This document shows positions 1 through 10,961 of a stretch of DNA of 64,000 nt, piece after piece (within the stretch, counting starts at the first letter, position 1; each line of letters begins with the position of its first letter). The position numbers and the translations under genes were made by a program. The stretch comes from Neurospora intermedia. Lineage: Eukaryota; Ascomycota; Sordariomycetes; Sordariales; Sordariaceae. The stretch covers positions 806,001 through 870,000 of the forward strand of contig BTPP01000002.1 of NCBI GenBank assembly GCA_037102815.1. Direction: 5' to 3'. The notes under the pieces were generated by a model that saw only the letters and a list, made by a program, of their open reading frames with translations, ran no database searches and was not told where the DNA came from.

Positions 1-235
1 ACCTCACCGGTTGAGGTCATGTAACCAACTGGCAACTGTTGACCTCCATCACTTCCTGACATCCATCGAGGTAACCGTGTCCATGAAGCTGGCGTCAGGG
101 TTCGAGATCAATGGGACATGGCGAGGGAACCGTTGCTTAAGCACAAGTGACCCGACAGGCCGACAAGTCGACAAAGAGGGAGCTTGATGTGACCCTGTGA
201 GGGACCGGTTATCTCCTTGTCTTCACGTGCGAAAC

Positions 236-268
236 AAAAAAAAAAAAAAGGGGGGGGGGGGGGGGGGG
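236..268. repeat. Poly-A/poly-G homopolymer run
   Basis: About 14 A residues are followed by about 19 G residues. Homopolymers of this kind are hard to sequence, so the exact length is uncertain. Confidence 0.8.
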
Positions 269-316
269 TATGCAATTTCCGTGCCATGTGGGATTGATTG
301 ATTCATGATTGTTGTG

Positions 317-340
317 TACCTACCTACCTACCTACCTACC
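317..340. repeat. (TACC)6 microsatellite
   Basis: Six perfect TACC units. The same tetranucleotide recurs in shorter form all over the window (for example near 51,655, 56,665 and 59,220). Confidence 0.9.
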
Positions 341-1632
341 GGGCCGGGTCTGCGTGACGGCGTGGTCATGTTTCATCGAGCGTCTAGATTCGACCGCCGA
401 GGATGGGCAGTTGGGCACGAGACGTCGATATCGAATCGTGAGCATTCGGTAGGTGTCTTGGGAATGATGAGGGTTTAGGTAGGCAGATGAAGGGGTGGGG
501 GAGGATGAGACGGTAGAATAGTCCCCGTGATGGATAGCCCTTATCTCAGACCCTGTGCTCGTTTTGTCTTCTTGGTTGAGGAATCAAAGGGTGGATGAGA
601 GGCAACTAGTCGACTGGAGCGAGACCTTGAAAGGGAAAAGTCCAAATGAAGAGCTGGTGTTAGAGCTCAGTGCCCGGTCACGATGTACATGAAAGGGTTC
701 ATGGGGAAGCATCGCATCGCATCGCATCGCAGGGATGCGGATGCAGGCGCGATCACCAGACGGATAACCAGGCACCAGGCACCAGATTGTTCGGAAACAT
801 TATCTACTACAGCGGGCCGGGAATTTGCAAGATGTCTCTGTACGGTGGCCATAATCCCCGGTTTTTGCCACCTGGAGTTCATCATCGGGGTCGTTCATAT
901 CCACGGTTGTTCATATCATTATCCCCGAAGTCCCGGTTGTGGCAAATCCAAGTGCCGTCGGATCTAATCAGTAGATCTGAGGAGATTACCTCACATCCGC
1001 ATTGGGAAGGTCCCGTCGTGAACAACCGCCGGTAATCGATGGATGTATACATACCTCTACCTCTATCGATGTGGTCGGCCAAATACCGAGAAAAGCGGCC
1101 GCCATCTTCAACTGTTCTTAGAGATAATGTGTGATATCGAATTTGACAATCTCCGGTGCATGCAGACAAGACCATCATTTGTCCATGTTCATTATCAACT
1201 GAAGTGTCAGTAGGTTCGTGGGGGAGATGTCGTTGATAAAGGGACTAAATACCACCCTACCATTGACACGGTCAGGTACACCACCAATCATCGATGGTCG
1301 TTACATCTTCTCCACGGGGACAATTGAACATGCAACGTTACCCGGATATTGCGATCTGTCTGTTTGGATGCAGGTGTCATTGCAGTGCCGGTGATAATCT
1401 CTCCTAGGATATTCGAATTGAAACGTGGGCAACCTGATGATGAGGACGACGTCTGGAATTGATGTCGTGATGATCAACCAAGAACAAAACAATGTTTCCT
1501 ACCTACTTCGCAAAGATATACACAGGATAGATAGAACCTAGTAAAGAGTCAGATAAGAGCAGAAGAAATTGAAGGGAACATCAAACCCATCCGCATCACT
1601 ACGCCAGACCTACTGTACCCCAGGTAAACGCC

Positions 1633-2923
1633 TCATAGAACTCCATCCATCAACCACCCCCTAATAATCTTCATAACCTCCTCCCTCTTCTCCATCCCAT
1701 CGCTAACCAACTCCTCATCCCCAAACCGCCCCACGCCATCTTGATCATACCCATGAATAGCATCCGGTACCAACAACCACCTATATCTCCTCTTCACTTG
1801 CCCTTCGTCCACTTCCACCTCCCAATGAAACCTCTCATCCTCCAACTCCAACTTTCCCTTCTCCCCACCCACCTCTTCCCTGCCCAACATGTCCTCCACC
1901 CCCGGCACCTTCTTCCCTCCCAACTTGCACGCCAACCGCCACGCCTCGCCCCCCAACATGTCCAACTCGCACGCAATAACAAACACATTCGCAGGGAACT
2001 TTTCTCTCCCTTTCACCCTCCCCTCACTCACCTCGACGGCATAAACCGGACTCAACAACGGATCCCCCATCTTCTGCCCGGGGGAAACATAAGCCCAATC
2101 AAACATGCCCGACAACCCCATCAAGAAATCCGTGTCTTTTCCCCTAAACCCGCCCAGCGCAGGCTTATACCGTCTCGATTTCGTCGCTTTGACTTCTGAA
2201 GGCGTGATGAAGTCCAGAACGGGGTACATGGGCACCACAGCCTTGACTAGCGGGCGGATGGTCGGTAGCTGCGATACGGCCAACGCCAGATTCCCGCCGG
2301 CGCTCCATCCCGGAATGGCGACGCGGTTGAGGTCGATTGGTAGGCCATCTGACTTGAGGAGGTCCAGAATGACGGCTTCGAGATCGTAGATTGCTGTGGG
2401 GAAGGGGTAGGAGGGGGCTTTGCGGTAGTCGAGGGCGATTACGCAAAAGGGAGTGTCGCCGGCTGCTTCGGCAAGTTGGACGAAGCGTCGGTTCCAGCCG
2501 TCGTTGTCGTAGGGTGAGCCGATGACGAAGCCGCCGCCGTGGATGGTGAGTAAGGTGGGTAGCTTTTGGTCAGATGGAGCCTCGCCCGTGTGAGATTTGG
2601 GGAGGAATACCCTGTTTGATGTGTCAGTTTATCGGTCGCTTTATTGAATGAGTTAGGTGATAAAAAATGGCATACCGAACGGGCAACTGCGGCCTGGAAG
2701 GAAACGCCTTAATGATATCCGGGTTGGTAGGGGAAGTGCCCAAGTAATCGGTCTTGATGGCCGTGATCAAGTTCAGCGGGGCCTTGATGAGCTTGGTGAT
2801 GCCGTAAGCCAATGCGCCGTACTTGAGTTTCTGGGTGAGTGGGAGGGATGGGGCGACATGGATCTCCTCGGAGCCAGTTGGGCCAGCAGTGTCGACGACG
2901 GCGGCCGGGGGTATAGCGGCCAT
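1633..2923 (-). CDS. Alpha/beta hydrolase (HSL-like esterase/lipase), one intron
   Basis: Two exons, 2676-2923 and 1633-2611, give 408 residues; the ATG at 2923 opens the frame. The intron (2612-2675, 64 nt) starts GTATGC, has a CTAAC branch site and ends in CAG, and splicing keeps the frame through a split Arg codon. The protein carries HGGGF (residues 107-111), the oxyanion-hole motif of hormone-sensitive-lipase-type hydrolases, then GWSAGG with the nucleophile Ser186. Candidate triad partners are Asp300 (in CELDML) and His369 (in DAIHGYD). An acidic/basic insert before the His is longer than in bacterial esterases. There is no clear signal peptide; residues 30-60 hold a hydrophobic stretch that may associate with membrane. 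Such enzymes cleave carboxyl esters of short or medium acyl chains; the substrate is unknown. Confidence 0.9.
2612..2675 (-). other. Spliceosomal intron of the alpha/beta hydrolase gene
   Basis: Donor G|GTATGC at 2675, branch site CTAAC about two thirds in, acceptor CAG ending at 2612. Removing it joins the frame VR-VFLPKS, which leads directly into the HGGGF motif. Confidence 0.88.
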
Positions 2924-4119
2924 GGCGGGCGATTAGAGGTATCTACAGGTGTATTGGTGATGGCAACAAGCTTGTAAGGTAGAAAGAGGCTTGATGTTGT
3001 TGTTCGCTGTTGCCAGATGCCCTCTGTCCAAGGACAGACAGACAGACTGGCTGTGACTGGCTATGGTGTTGTAGATCGATGCTCGGCAGTGTGGATGCCA
3101 ATGCTGGCTGTCGGGAAATATGTAAGTCCGCTCATTGGTTGGACACGTCGGAGGGGGGGACAAAAGCCCCGAGGGTTAGGGGACAAGGCAAAAGCCCGAA
3201 AAGTCGGGATCGATCTCCGCACGCAATCCACCAGTCGAGGCTGATCCGATCGGGAGCCACGGCAGCACTACCCCGCAGCCTAGGGCATAGCAGCGGGGTT
3301 GAAAGTTGAAACACCCGCCCGCATCCATCATGTTAGCCAAGGCAGAGCACTGGCAGGTACAAAAGGTTTTAGTGGGAAATTGTTAGACATATGACATCGT
3401 CCATATCGGACAATACCTAAAATGCCATCCCGTCATCATTGCGGTAACTCGAAACACCTCGTCGCCAATCAACCCGGACCTCAGAGCCATCTTTTCGCTC
3501 CGGAAAAAATAAAAAGAAGAAAAAATGAAAAGAGATGGAAAAAGATTGACCTGCATACCTATAAAAGGAAACCAAGGAACTCACTCACCTTGCACCATGA
3601 ATGCTTCGGTTTGTTAGTGAACTGTATCGGATCGGACGTTGGCTATCTTGGTTGATGACGGGTGGAGATATCGATACCTATTGATCGAGTCGTCTTGCTG
3701 TCTTTCTGCGGACAGGGAATGAAGGAATTGTGATGATGGGGAGTCAGAAACATGGGGTACCTATAGATAAGTCTTCTCATCCGCAACATGTCTCATCTCC
3801 CAAACCGTCCTTCTCCGTTACTTCGTTGAGTCCTTGTGAGAAGGCGCGACCCATCGTATGAGCGAAGAAACAAGAGGTGAGACAAAGAGTTTATAATTGA
3901 TCGCTGAAAACAGTTCAAATTCAAGAAGTAATATCATGACTGAAGCAATGCAAACCCGCTAAAACGCCAAAACCAACGCTAAACACAACATACCGACCCA
4001 ACCGAGTCCCCCAAGTCATAGCAACAACAAAGTCATAGTCTCATATAACAGCATCACCAGCACCCATATTGTGCATCATCATTGCCCACCCAAAACCCCC
4101 CAAAAATCCCGTCGTCCGC
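2924..4119. other. Intergenic, no gene seen
   Basis: Upstream region of the hydrolase and downstream region of the GH31 gene. Short frames here do not resemble proteins. Confidence 0.55.
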
Positions 4120-7100
4120 TCACACAAACTCATAGCTCTGCTCACTCCTGGCATCTTCATCCCACTCATCCTCGCTCTTGACCATGTCGTTCGTCTTCGG
4201 CACCACCACCTCCTCCTCTTGCAACCCCATCTCGTTCATTACTTCAACAGCATTTCCCTCACTCCGCCCATCAGCCCCCCAAATCTCCAACACTGCCTTC
4301 TTCACACTCATCGGCACGCTCGCCAACTCCCATAACTTCTGCACCCTCTCCTTCACCGGTCCTCCATCCCTCGTCACCAGGTTATAAATGACTTCCTTCA
4401 TCGGGTATTCCATCTCGCACCTGTACAGCATCTCATGCAATCTCGCCGGTATATTGACAACATCCAACTGTAGGTCTTTACCGAGGCTGAACTCCCTCTT
4501 CTTGTCCGCAATGTCGCCGCCGAAGGCGTGGGTGCCCAGGTACATGGTAGTGGAGTGCAAAGACTTGGGAGGGGAGGCATCGCCGAATCGTTCACGGACT
4601 CGTTCGCGGAATCGGTCAAACTTCTGTACATCGGCGCTGCCAGTGAACTTGGGCCGATCGGCATCGTCATCACCAACCTTCTTGTACATCTCCTTGGTGC
4701 ACCCCAGCAGCTCGACCCTCCAATCCCGGCCCTGGCCCCGCCCGTTGACCTCAGGTCCAATGGTAAGAACGCCCTCTTTTTGATCCCACCGGATCGGGGT
4801 GCGAACCAAAGTGGAGGGGTCAGGCCGGTCAGCCTTGGCCGCTGGCACGCTACTGCTTGGCTCCTCGACCAGCTCAAAGTAAGCATCTGCGCCAACGACA
4901 AGTTGGATGGTGATTGCTTGGGGCCGGCTACAGCCGTGTTTGTCGTATTTCGCAGATTTAGCCGTGTCCAGCGGGATAATGGTTCCCTCCTTGGCAAACA
5001 CGGGAATCTCCGACAAAGGGCGGTGGATGTCCACGTAGCGGCCTCCATCGTAGACAAGACTGGGGTGGCGAATGTCAATGTAACGACGGCCCGTGTTGGG
5101 AAGCCAGGCGCGGACGCTGCCCATGAGCGTGGCTGAATCGTTTGGCGTGGTGATTGGCGCAACCATCAGGTCGGGACCAAAGTAGTATTGGTTCGGCACC
5201 GTGTGGGCTTCTTCGTCCTCGTGGTTCCAGTACATGGGTTGCACCAAGGGCTCGAATTCGTAACAGGCGCGCACGTTCATGGTGTAGAGGAACGGGATGA
5301 GGCGGTACCGAAGTTGGAGGTAGTCCGTCATCACCTTGCGGGCTTCGGGCTCGTACAGCCATGGCTCTTTGGAGTTCCACTGACTCTTTTCCGAGTGCAG
5401 TCTCAGAATAGGTGAGAAGCAGCCGAACTGAACCCAGCGCGCCGTCAGCTCGTTGGAGCGGACACCAGCGTAATGCCCGCCAATGTCGTGACTCCACCAC
5501 CCATAGCCAATGTTGGACGCTGTCGCAGTGAATTCGGGCTGGAAGTGCAACGAGGCCCACGTGATGAGGGTGTCGCCAGAGAAGCCAATGGGATAGCGAT
5601 GGGAGCCAGCGCCGGCGTATCGGGAAAAAGTGATGGGCGTCGTAGTAGCTTTGACGTTGCGACGGCTGGTGAGGTAGTGATAGTGGTTGAGCACCCAGAG
5701 GGGGTCAACGCCAGGAATGCGCGATCGGTTGCCCTGTTGCCAGTCAATCCACCAAAAGTCGATGCCCTCATCCTCCAAATTGGCCTTGAGAACATCAAAG
5801 TAAGCGTCGAGGAACTTTTTGTCGGTGCAATCAAAGCGAATCGGCTCTTCTTTTGACGTGTCGTGGCCCAGGGCCTTGGCCACAATCTTGTATTGGTCTT
5901 CAAAGGCCCGAATGCCGTCTGCCGGATGATCATTGACAGTCACCTTGAGGCCCATGTCATGGAGATTGCAGAGGAAGTTTTCGGGCATCGGGAACAAGTC
6001 GGGATTCCAGCTGTAACCTGTCCATCCGGAACCGTACTTGGCAGGGATGTTGACCTTGTGCCAGTCCATGTCGATAACGGCAACACTGAGGGGGATTTTC
6101 TCGGTTGCGAACCTCCTCATGACAGCCAGATATTCCTTGTCCGAGTAGGCATGGTACCTGGACCACCAGTTTCCCAGAGCCCATCGAGGAATCAACGGCT
6201 GACCGCCCGACAGACGGTAAAAGTCCTTGATGGCAGCTTTGTGATCGCCGTGGTAGGCAAAGAGGTAACCATCCTTGCGGCCCGGTTTCCTGGTCGCGAT
6301 CCACCCATCTTCGAACAGCATGGAGGCGCTGTCATCGAGCACGGCGTATGCTTTTCGCGACAAGACGCCCGGCTCGAGAGGAATGCGCCCATCGGCCCGG
6401 TCCAGAGTTCTGGCTGTGCCGCCCAGATCGCCATAGCTCTTGCCGTCGTAGCGCCACACATCATTGCCAACCTTGACCGTCAAGCCGGAAGACGAGAATT
6501 CGTTCTTGTCGTAGGTGAGATGGAAGTATTTGGTGATGATCTCCAGTTTATCTTGGTTGTCGTCGACCTTGAACTCGGGGGTAGGGAACGATCTGAAGAA
6601 TGCCGTTGTGGAAGCACGGTCTTCGAAGCCGCCATCTTCGGACCACTCGAATCGAACAAGCTTATCGGTAAGAAGGCTGAAACGGTAGTGGCCCTTTTGC
6701 CCTTGTCCTGTGACAACCGATTTCGAATTCGCGACAGGATCGGCCGTAAAGGAGTATCGACTGGGGACATGCTCTTCGGGCTTATCGGTCTTGTTTGGGA
6801 AGGAATATCGGCTGGGAAGGTCTTTGGGAGGCTCAAGGGTGGCATTTTTGGGGAGAGGCTCGGGTGTCTGTTGAGCGATTGGGCCTTGAGCGACATGGCC
6901 GTGGGGGTTTGGTTGAGAATGAAGGCGCTCGCCGAGGAACCTGCTTGTCATGGCAAGAAGTTTATTGTCAAGCTCCCCATGATTGCTGAGACGGTTTCTG
7001 ATCTCTTGATTGCGAGCAATGCTAGATACGGCCAAGCGGCGTGCTTCAATCAGTTCGTCCTGGAAATCTTTGAAGGACCTTGGGGGGCTGCTCCGGGGCA

Positions 7101-7935
7101 AAGGGAACGGTAGCGGATCTGGTTGAACCATTCCCGCTCGGGAAGATTCGGCGAGAGACTCGAGTATGCCGGCCCTTGTGCGTTCGAGGTGGAACTGCGA
7201 GCGTTCGATATGGACCCGCGAGCGCTCGAGGGATTCGCCAAGTTCTTCCATTCTTTTTTGTGTTTCCCCCAATTGGGTCGACAGTGACACGGGGGCTTGT
7301 ACCGGGGCCTTGGTTGTGGAATCTGACTGGCGTTTTGGCTCGGATGAAGCCCATGCGAAGGAGTGACCATTATGGCAGAAAGCCTTGGTAGGGGTGTCGG
7401 GTTTTGACTGCGCAGGGGCTTCCGTTTGGCACTCTGGTTGCCGTGTTGTCACGGATGGTACCGCCCACGCATACAAATGACCATTGTGCGAGAAGTTATG
7501 CTCGGGGGTGGGTTGACTGAAAGTGGCCGCATAGTCTGGCTGACGTTTTGAGACGGGCGGCGGCGCCCAAGCAAAGATGTGGCCATTGTGCGAGACAAAC
7601 GTGTTTGCGCCTGGTTTTGGCTCGGCCGTTTGCGAAAATGCGCTTATGGACTTCGATTGTTGATTGAGAGCTGGAGCGGCAACGGCAGCAGTCTCGGAGG
7701 TTGGACGAGGAGCCGCGATAACGTCGACGGTGTCTTTTTGGGGGGCGTTTGTTGTGCTTTTTGGGGCGACATCTTTTGTCGGATCATGTAGAATGGCAGC
7801 TACCACAAGTCGACTGGGGATTCGAGCCGGTGGAGGTTTGGTAACTGGAGGCGCCCAGCCAAAGAAGTTGCCGTTGTGCCAGAAGCCATCTTGGGCCGCG
7901 GTAGGGTCTTGCTTCTGGTCGTCGGCGGCGGACAT
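4120..7935 (-). CDS. GH31 family glycosidase with N-terminal HNGHxFAWAPP repeats
   Basis: An intronless frame of 1271 residues; ATG at 7935. Residues about 410-1080 are a GH31 enzyme (retaining alpha-glycosidase, TIM barrel): GNWWSRY (588-594), VIDMDWH (620-626), FWWIDWQQG with likely nucleophile Asp731, SRYAGAGSHRYPIGFSGD with likely acid/base Asp788, and GWWSHDIGGH. The start is soluble (MSAADDQKQ) with no signal peptide, so the enzyme is probably intracellular, unlike secreted fungal alpha-glucosidases. Residues 20-200 hold four copies of a motif close to HNGHxFAWAPPxxxKRQ (about 20, 116, 150 and 188), followed by a heptad-like coiled coil (about 218-262) and a low-complexity linker with two SRYSF copies (375-396). 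The catalytic assignment is firm; alpha-glucosidase versus alpha-xylosidase specificity cannot be read here. The N-terminal extension resembles no carbohydrate-binding module I know. Confidence 0.92.
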   Translation of the reverse strand: MSAADDQKQDPTAAQDGFWHNGNFFGWAPPVTKPPPARIPSRLVVAAILHDPTKDVAPKSTTNAPQKDTVDVIAAPRPTSETAAVAAPALNQQSKSISAFSQTAEPKPGANTFVSHNGHIFAWAPPPVSKRQPDYAATFSQPTPEHNFSHNGHLYAWAVPSVTTRQPECQTEAPAQSKPDTPTKAFCHNGHSFAWASSEPKRQSDSTTKAPVQAPVSLSTQLGETQKRMEELGESLERSRVHIERSQFHLERTRAGILESLAESSRAGMVQPDPLPFPLPRSSPPRSFKDFQDELIEARRLAVSSIARNQEIRNRLSNHGELDNKLLAMTSRFLGERLHSQPNPHGHVAQGPIAQQTPEPLPKNATLEPPKDLPSRYSFPNKTDKPEEHVPSRYSFTADPVANSKSVVTGQGQKGHYRFSLLTDKLVRFEWSEDGGFEDRASTTAFFRSFPTPEFKVDDNQDKLEIITKYFHLTYDKNEFSSSGLTVKVGNDVWRYDGKSYGDLGGTARTLDRADGRIPLEPGVLSRKAYAVLDDSASMLFEDGWIATRKPGRKDGYLFAYHGDHKAAIKDFYRLSGGQPLIPRWALGNWWSRYHAYSDKEYLAVMRRFATEKIPLSVAVIDMDWHKVNIPAKYGSGWTGYSWNPDLFPMPENFLCNLHDMGLKVTVNDHPADGIRAFEDQYKIVAKALGHDTSKEEPIRFDCTDKKFLDAYFDVLKANLEDEGIDFWWIDWQQGNRSRIPGVDPLWVLNHYHYLTSRRNVKATTTPITFSRYAGAGSHRYPIGFSGDTLITWASLHFQPEFTATASNIGYGWWSHDIGGHYAGVRSNELTARWVQFGCFSPILRLHSEKSQWNSKEPWLYEPEARKVMTDYLQLRYRLIPFLYTMNVRACYEFEPLVQPMYWNHEDEEAHTVPNQYYFGPDLMVAPITTPNDSATLMGSVRAWLPNTGRRYIDIRHPSLVYDGGRYVDIHRPLSEIPVFAKEGTIIPLDTAKSAKYDKHGCSRPQAITIQLVVGADAYFELVEEPSSSVPAAKADRPDPSTLVRTPIRWDQKEGVLTIGPEVNGRGQGRDWRVELLGCTKEMYKKVGDDDADRPKFTGSADVQKFDRFRERVRERFGDASPPKSLHSTTMYLGTHAFGGDIADKKREFSLGKDLQLDVVNIPARLHEMLYRCEMEYPMKEVIYNLVTRDGGPVKERVQKLWELASVPMSVKKAVLEIWGADGRSEGNAVEVMNEMGLQEEEVVVPKTNDMVKSEDEWDEDARSEQSYEFV

Positions 7936-9867
7936 GACGATTGCAATTCGTATGGATACAAGATACGGAGCTTATTACCGGGATAAGGCAGTCAGTTCAA
8001 CCTTTGAAGCGCCCGGATAAGCAGGATCAAAGGGAGAAGCAATGAGGGTTGAAATTGAAACTTGAGGTCTGTTGGGCCTGATGAAGACACTGGCGATGAT
8101 AATAATAATGATAATGATGGGAGCTGGAGGAGGAGGAGAGAAGGCGGAGGGAACAACTGGTCGGTTTCGGTGTTTCAGCAGCATCAGCTCATGGCCCTCC
8201 CTGACTCCCTCACCGTCCACGTATTCCTGGCGTTAAACCGTTTTGGGGGGTTATCTTCGGTTTAGTTAGGTGCGTTCCTTGGCGGCGTTGTCGTCGATCA
8301 TGTGCCCGTCTCTTATCCCGCAATTTGATAGGACCACCTGCCCTGAAGGAACATGTTTACAGCGCAGATAAAACAGTGGTTGACAGCTGCTAGCATCCAA
8401 TGGATACGCTGCTAGAGTTCTGTTACCCCAATTCCCCCAATTCCAGGCCTCTACACGTGTTAGTCCTGCTCCTGGGCACGTATCACGGTGCGGGGAAAAC
8501 CCCCGCTCACCTGATCCCCCCTCTCCGACCTACGCTCCGCTTATCAACGGCACCTCCCGCTTATCGACCCGAGTCTTTCTCTTCCCTTTCCGTCCATCTT
8601 CCACTTCCATCCAACATGCAGATACGTACCTAGCTGACAGCGGCGTCAAATTCGATATCGGCGTCAGTTCTGGACTCGGATCGGCCATATTGACTGTGAC
8701 CGCCGGGGCTAGTAATATCCGATGTGCCCAGAACCCCCGGGGACCTCCGACACATGACCTCGGCTCCGGCCTGGTTCTCGCTTCTGACCTCCGTGTGCTC
8801 CGGTTACCCTGCCTTTGTCTGGATGGAACCATTTCAGTGGAGGAGACATTTACCCTACCACAGCTGAAGGTGAGAATTGGAGGAATAATATGGATATACA
8901 TCACGCCAGTTACTCCGGACCTTCACCGCATCTTGATTGTTTTTTTTTTCTCTGTCAGATGTTTCACCTGATGCCTTCTCGTATGCCATTATCCTTGCAG
9001 CATGAGTTTGAACCAGTGGAGTCCATAGGGTAAGTTGGTTTTATACTCACCTCACTCCACCGCACATGAAGCAACACAAACTTGAAGTAACAGCTACCCA
9101 ACTAGCAGTGTTCTAGAAGCTGAGAACAGAGTTCCAAGTTCCGTCAACCGCGATCATGTTAACATCCAGGAACGATGCCTCGGCAGGGATACCTTACCAA
9201 ATCCCACGATACACACACAAGGGTGCCACAACTGAGCAGGGTCGAAGCCTCCACTTGCCATGACACCGTTCCCTTTTTCCACTCGGTTTCCAAATGTCGG
9301 GACACTTGATAATTGATAGAGTTCATCATCAGTCATCATCCAGAAGACTACAGAACAACCGAGGAACTTGAGCAACACTGGACAGGAATGAAGTGGTTGT
9401 CAGGGATTGGCCAGCAAAGACACAATTCCATAGCCGATGCGGCACCGACACGCGGACCGCTCGGACTTTGAAACCAACCACTCCAAAAGATTTTCATCAT
9501 CACGGCCCCACCGCCGTCACGGTGCCGGACTGCCGGTGGGATCGGAGTCCAATGTGCTCCCTTGTTTCGGCCGAGGAAAGCTTCTTTTGTTTTGCCACGC
9601 CGCGTCGCCACGCCCGCGGTGGAGACATCCATTCACGCCTATTCAACATCGAAATCAAGTGTTTTGAGAATGGAAAAGTCCAGAAACTAACGAACCACAT
9701 GCACATTCGGAGGCGAGTTGGCGGGAATAATCGAGGATGTACAACATAAGTTGACAGTTCATGCTCCACTTCCATAAGATCGGGCCGTCCATTCCTTCAA
9801 ATACGGGTACCCGACCTTCCATTTTACTCATACTCCATCTCGCGGTGAGCTTTTGTTACCACCACAC
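7936..9867. other. Intergenic, no gene seen
   Basis: Short frames only. Includes an (AAT/GAT)-rich microsatellite at about 8091-8118. Nothing resembles a conserved protein or RNA. Confidence 0.5.
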
Positions 9868-9870
9868 TTA

Positions 9871-10494
9871 GGGCGTGTTTGTTTCCCCTGAAATGGGCTC
9901 TGAAGTGGATTTTCTGAAGTGTTCTTCAGAAGAACAGCACGGACCCTCCTGAACTGGATTTTGGCAGCAAATGCCAAGATTCTGAGGTCCATCCAATTCC
10001 TATTCAGAACGGCATTTCAGAGGCCCGTTTGGGAGAAAGGATCTGACTCTGGATTCTGAACTCTACTTTTCTCAAGGTTATTCCACCTCTCTTCAGGGTT
10101 AGGGTTAGAAATCAGAATCATCATTAAAATAGTTTATATATATAACAATAATATATAACGACGATGCAATGCTTTGGGAGGTATAGTATTTTGATTTTGT
10201 TGTTTTTGTTGATAATGAGGGTAGTCACGTGGTGGTTGAAAGTGTGAAATCTGATTTCAGAACAGCCACTTCAGTAGCTCTCTCGATTTTGAACAGTTCA
10301 GAATTGGTCAGTTTGAATTTCAGAGGATTCACGCAATTTTATTGGTTGTTTCGACGAAGTGGAGCAGGGAATTTCAGAGTCGATTTTTAGTAGGGATTTC
10401 AGAGCCAAAGATTTCAGAGTATTTCCAAACACGGCTCTGAAAAAACGGCTCTGAACACTTCAGAGCCCGATTTCAGGGGAAACAAACACGCCCT
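9871..10494. mobile_element. PIF/Harbinger-like MITE, 624 bp, TTA target duplication
   Basis: Both ends start GGGCGTGTTTGTTTCCCC in inverted orientation; the first 24 bp match perfectly and similarity continues a further ~12 bp past a one-base indel. The element is flanked by TTA on each side (9868-9870 and 10495-10497). A 3-bp TWA duplication together with a GGGC..GTTTG terminus is typical of the PIF/Harbinger superfamily. TTCAGAG/CTCTGAA motifs recur in the subterminal regions, as expected for transposase binding sites. No coding capacity is seen, so it would depend on a transposase elsewhere. It shows no RIP-like decay and looks recent or single-copy. Confidence 0.88.
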
Positions 10495-10497
10495 TAC

Positions 10498-10961
10498 TCT
10501 ACTGAGTCACTGCAAACTCAACCACCTGAACTCTCACTCAGCCACCGACCTATTCGTTATCCAGTCGGGGAAAGGGTTGTTGAGGGCAGAGAACCCATCG
10601 TATCAGAAATAAAGGGTTGATGTGACCCAACAAACTGCAGCTGTTCCTTCCTGTCAGGGTCACCGCCTTTGATCGGATCCAAGTTGCCGGGGTACATTCC
10701 TATAAGGGAATCTCAACACTGGACCCAGCCTTTGCTCTCCACCCCACCTGCCACCATAAAACTGCTGTCTCGGTCTCAACTTCCGAGGTCGATCCTTCAG
10801 CCAACTGTGACTCGATCTTTCTTTCTTTCAAAAACAGATTTTTACGTCTAGGTTCCTTTCAGTCCCGGGCCATTTTCCAACATTATACTCGACACAGCTC
10901 TTTGCGATAGGTACCGCGTTGCCTTACTTGACCAGTTCCAGGCAAGAGACTGGAAAGCGCC
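10498..10961. other. Upstream region of the MFS gene
   Basis: No gene seen. It probably holds the promoter and 5' UTR of the transporter that starts at 10,962. No convincing TATA box was identified. Confidence 0.5.

Larger units (their letters stand above)
1..1632. other. Intergenic, no gene seen
   Basis: No reading frame here looks like protein. The stretch holds simple repeats: an A-run followed directly by a G-run at about 236-268, six TACC units at 317-340, and four ATCGC units near 709-730. It may contain regulatory sequence for a gene beyond the left edge, but nothing specific is recognised. Confidence 0.6.

Noticed and set aside
5863-7113. 416-codon plus-strand frame inside the GH31 gene
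   Set aside because: It lies wholly antisense to strong GH31 coding sequence and shows no domain; a codon-bias shadow.
10095-10110. Telomere-like GGGTTAGGGTTAG
   Set aside because: Only two units, inside the MITE; not evidence of a telomere.
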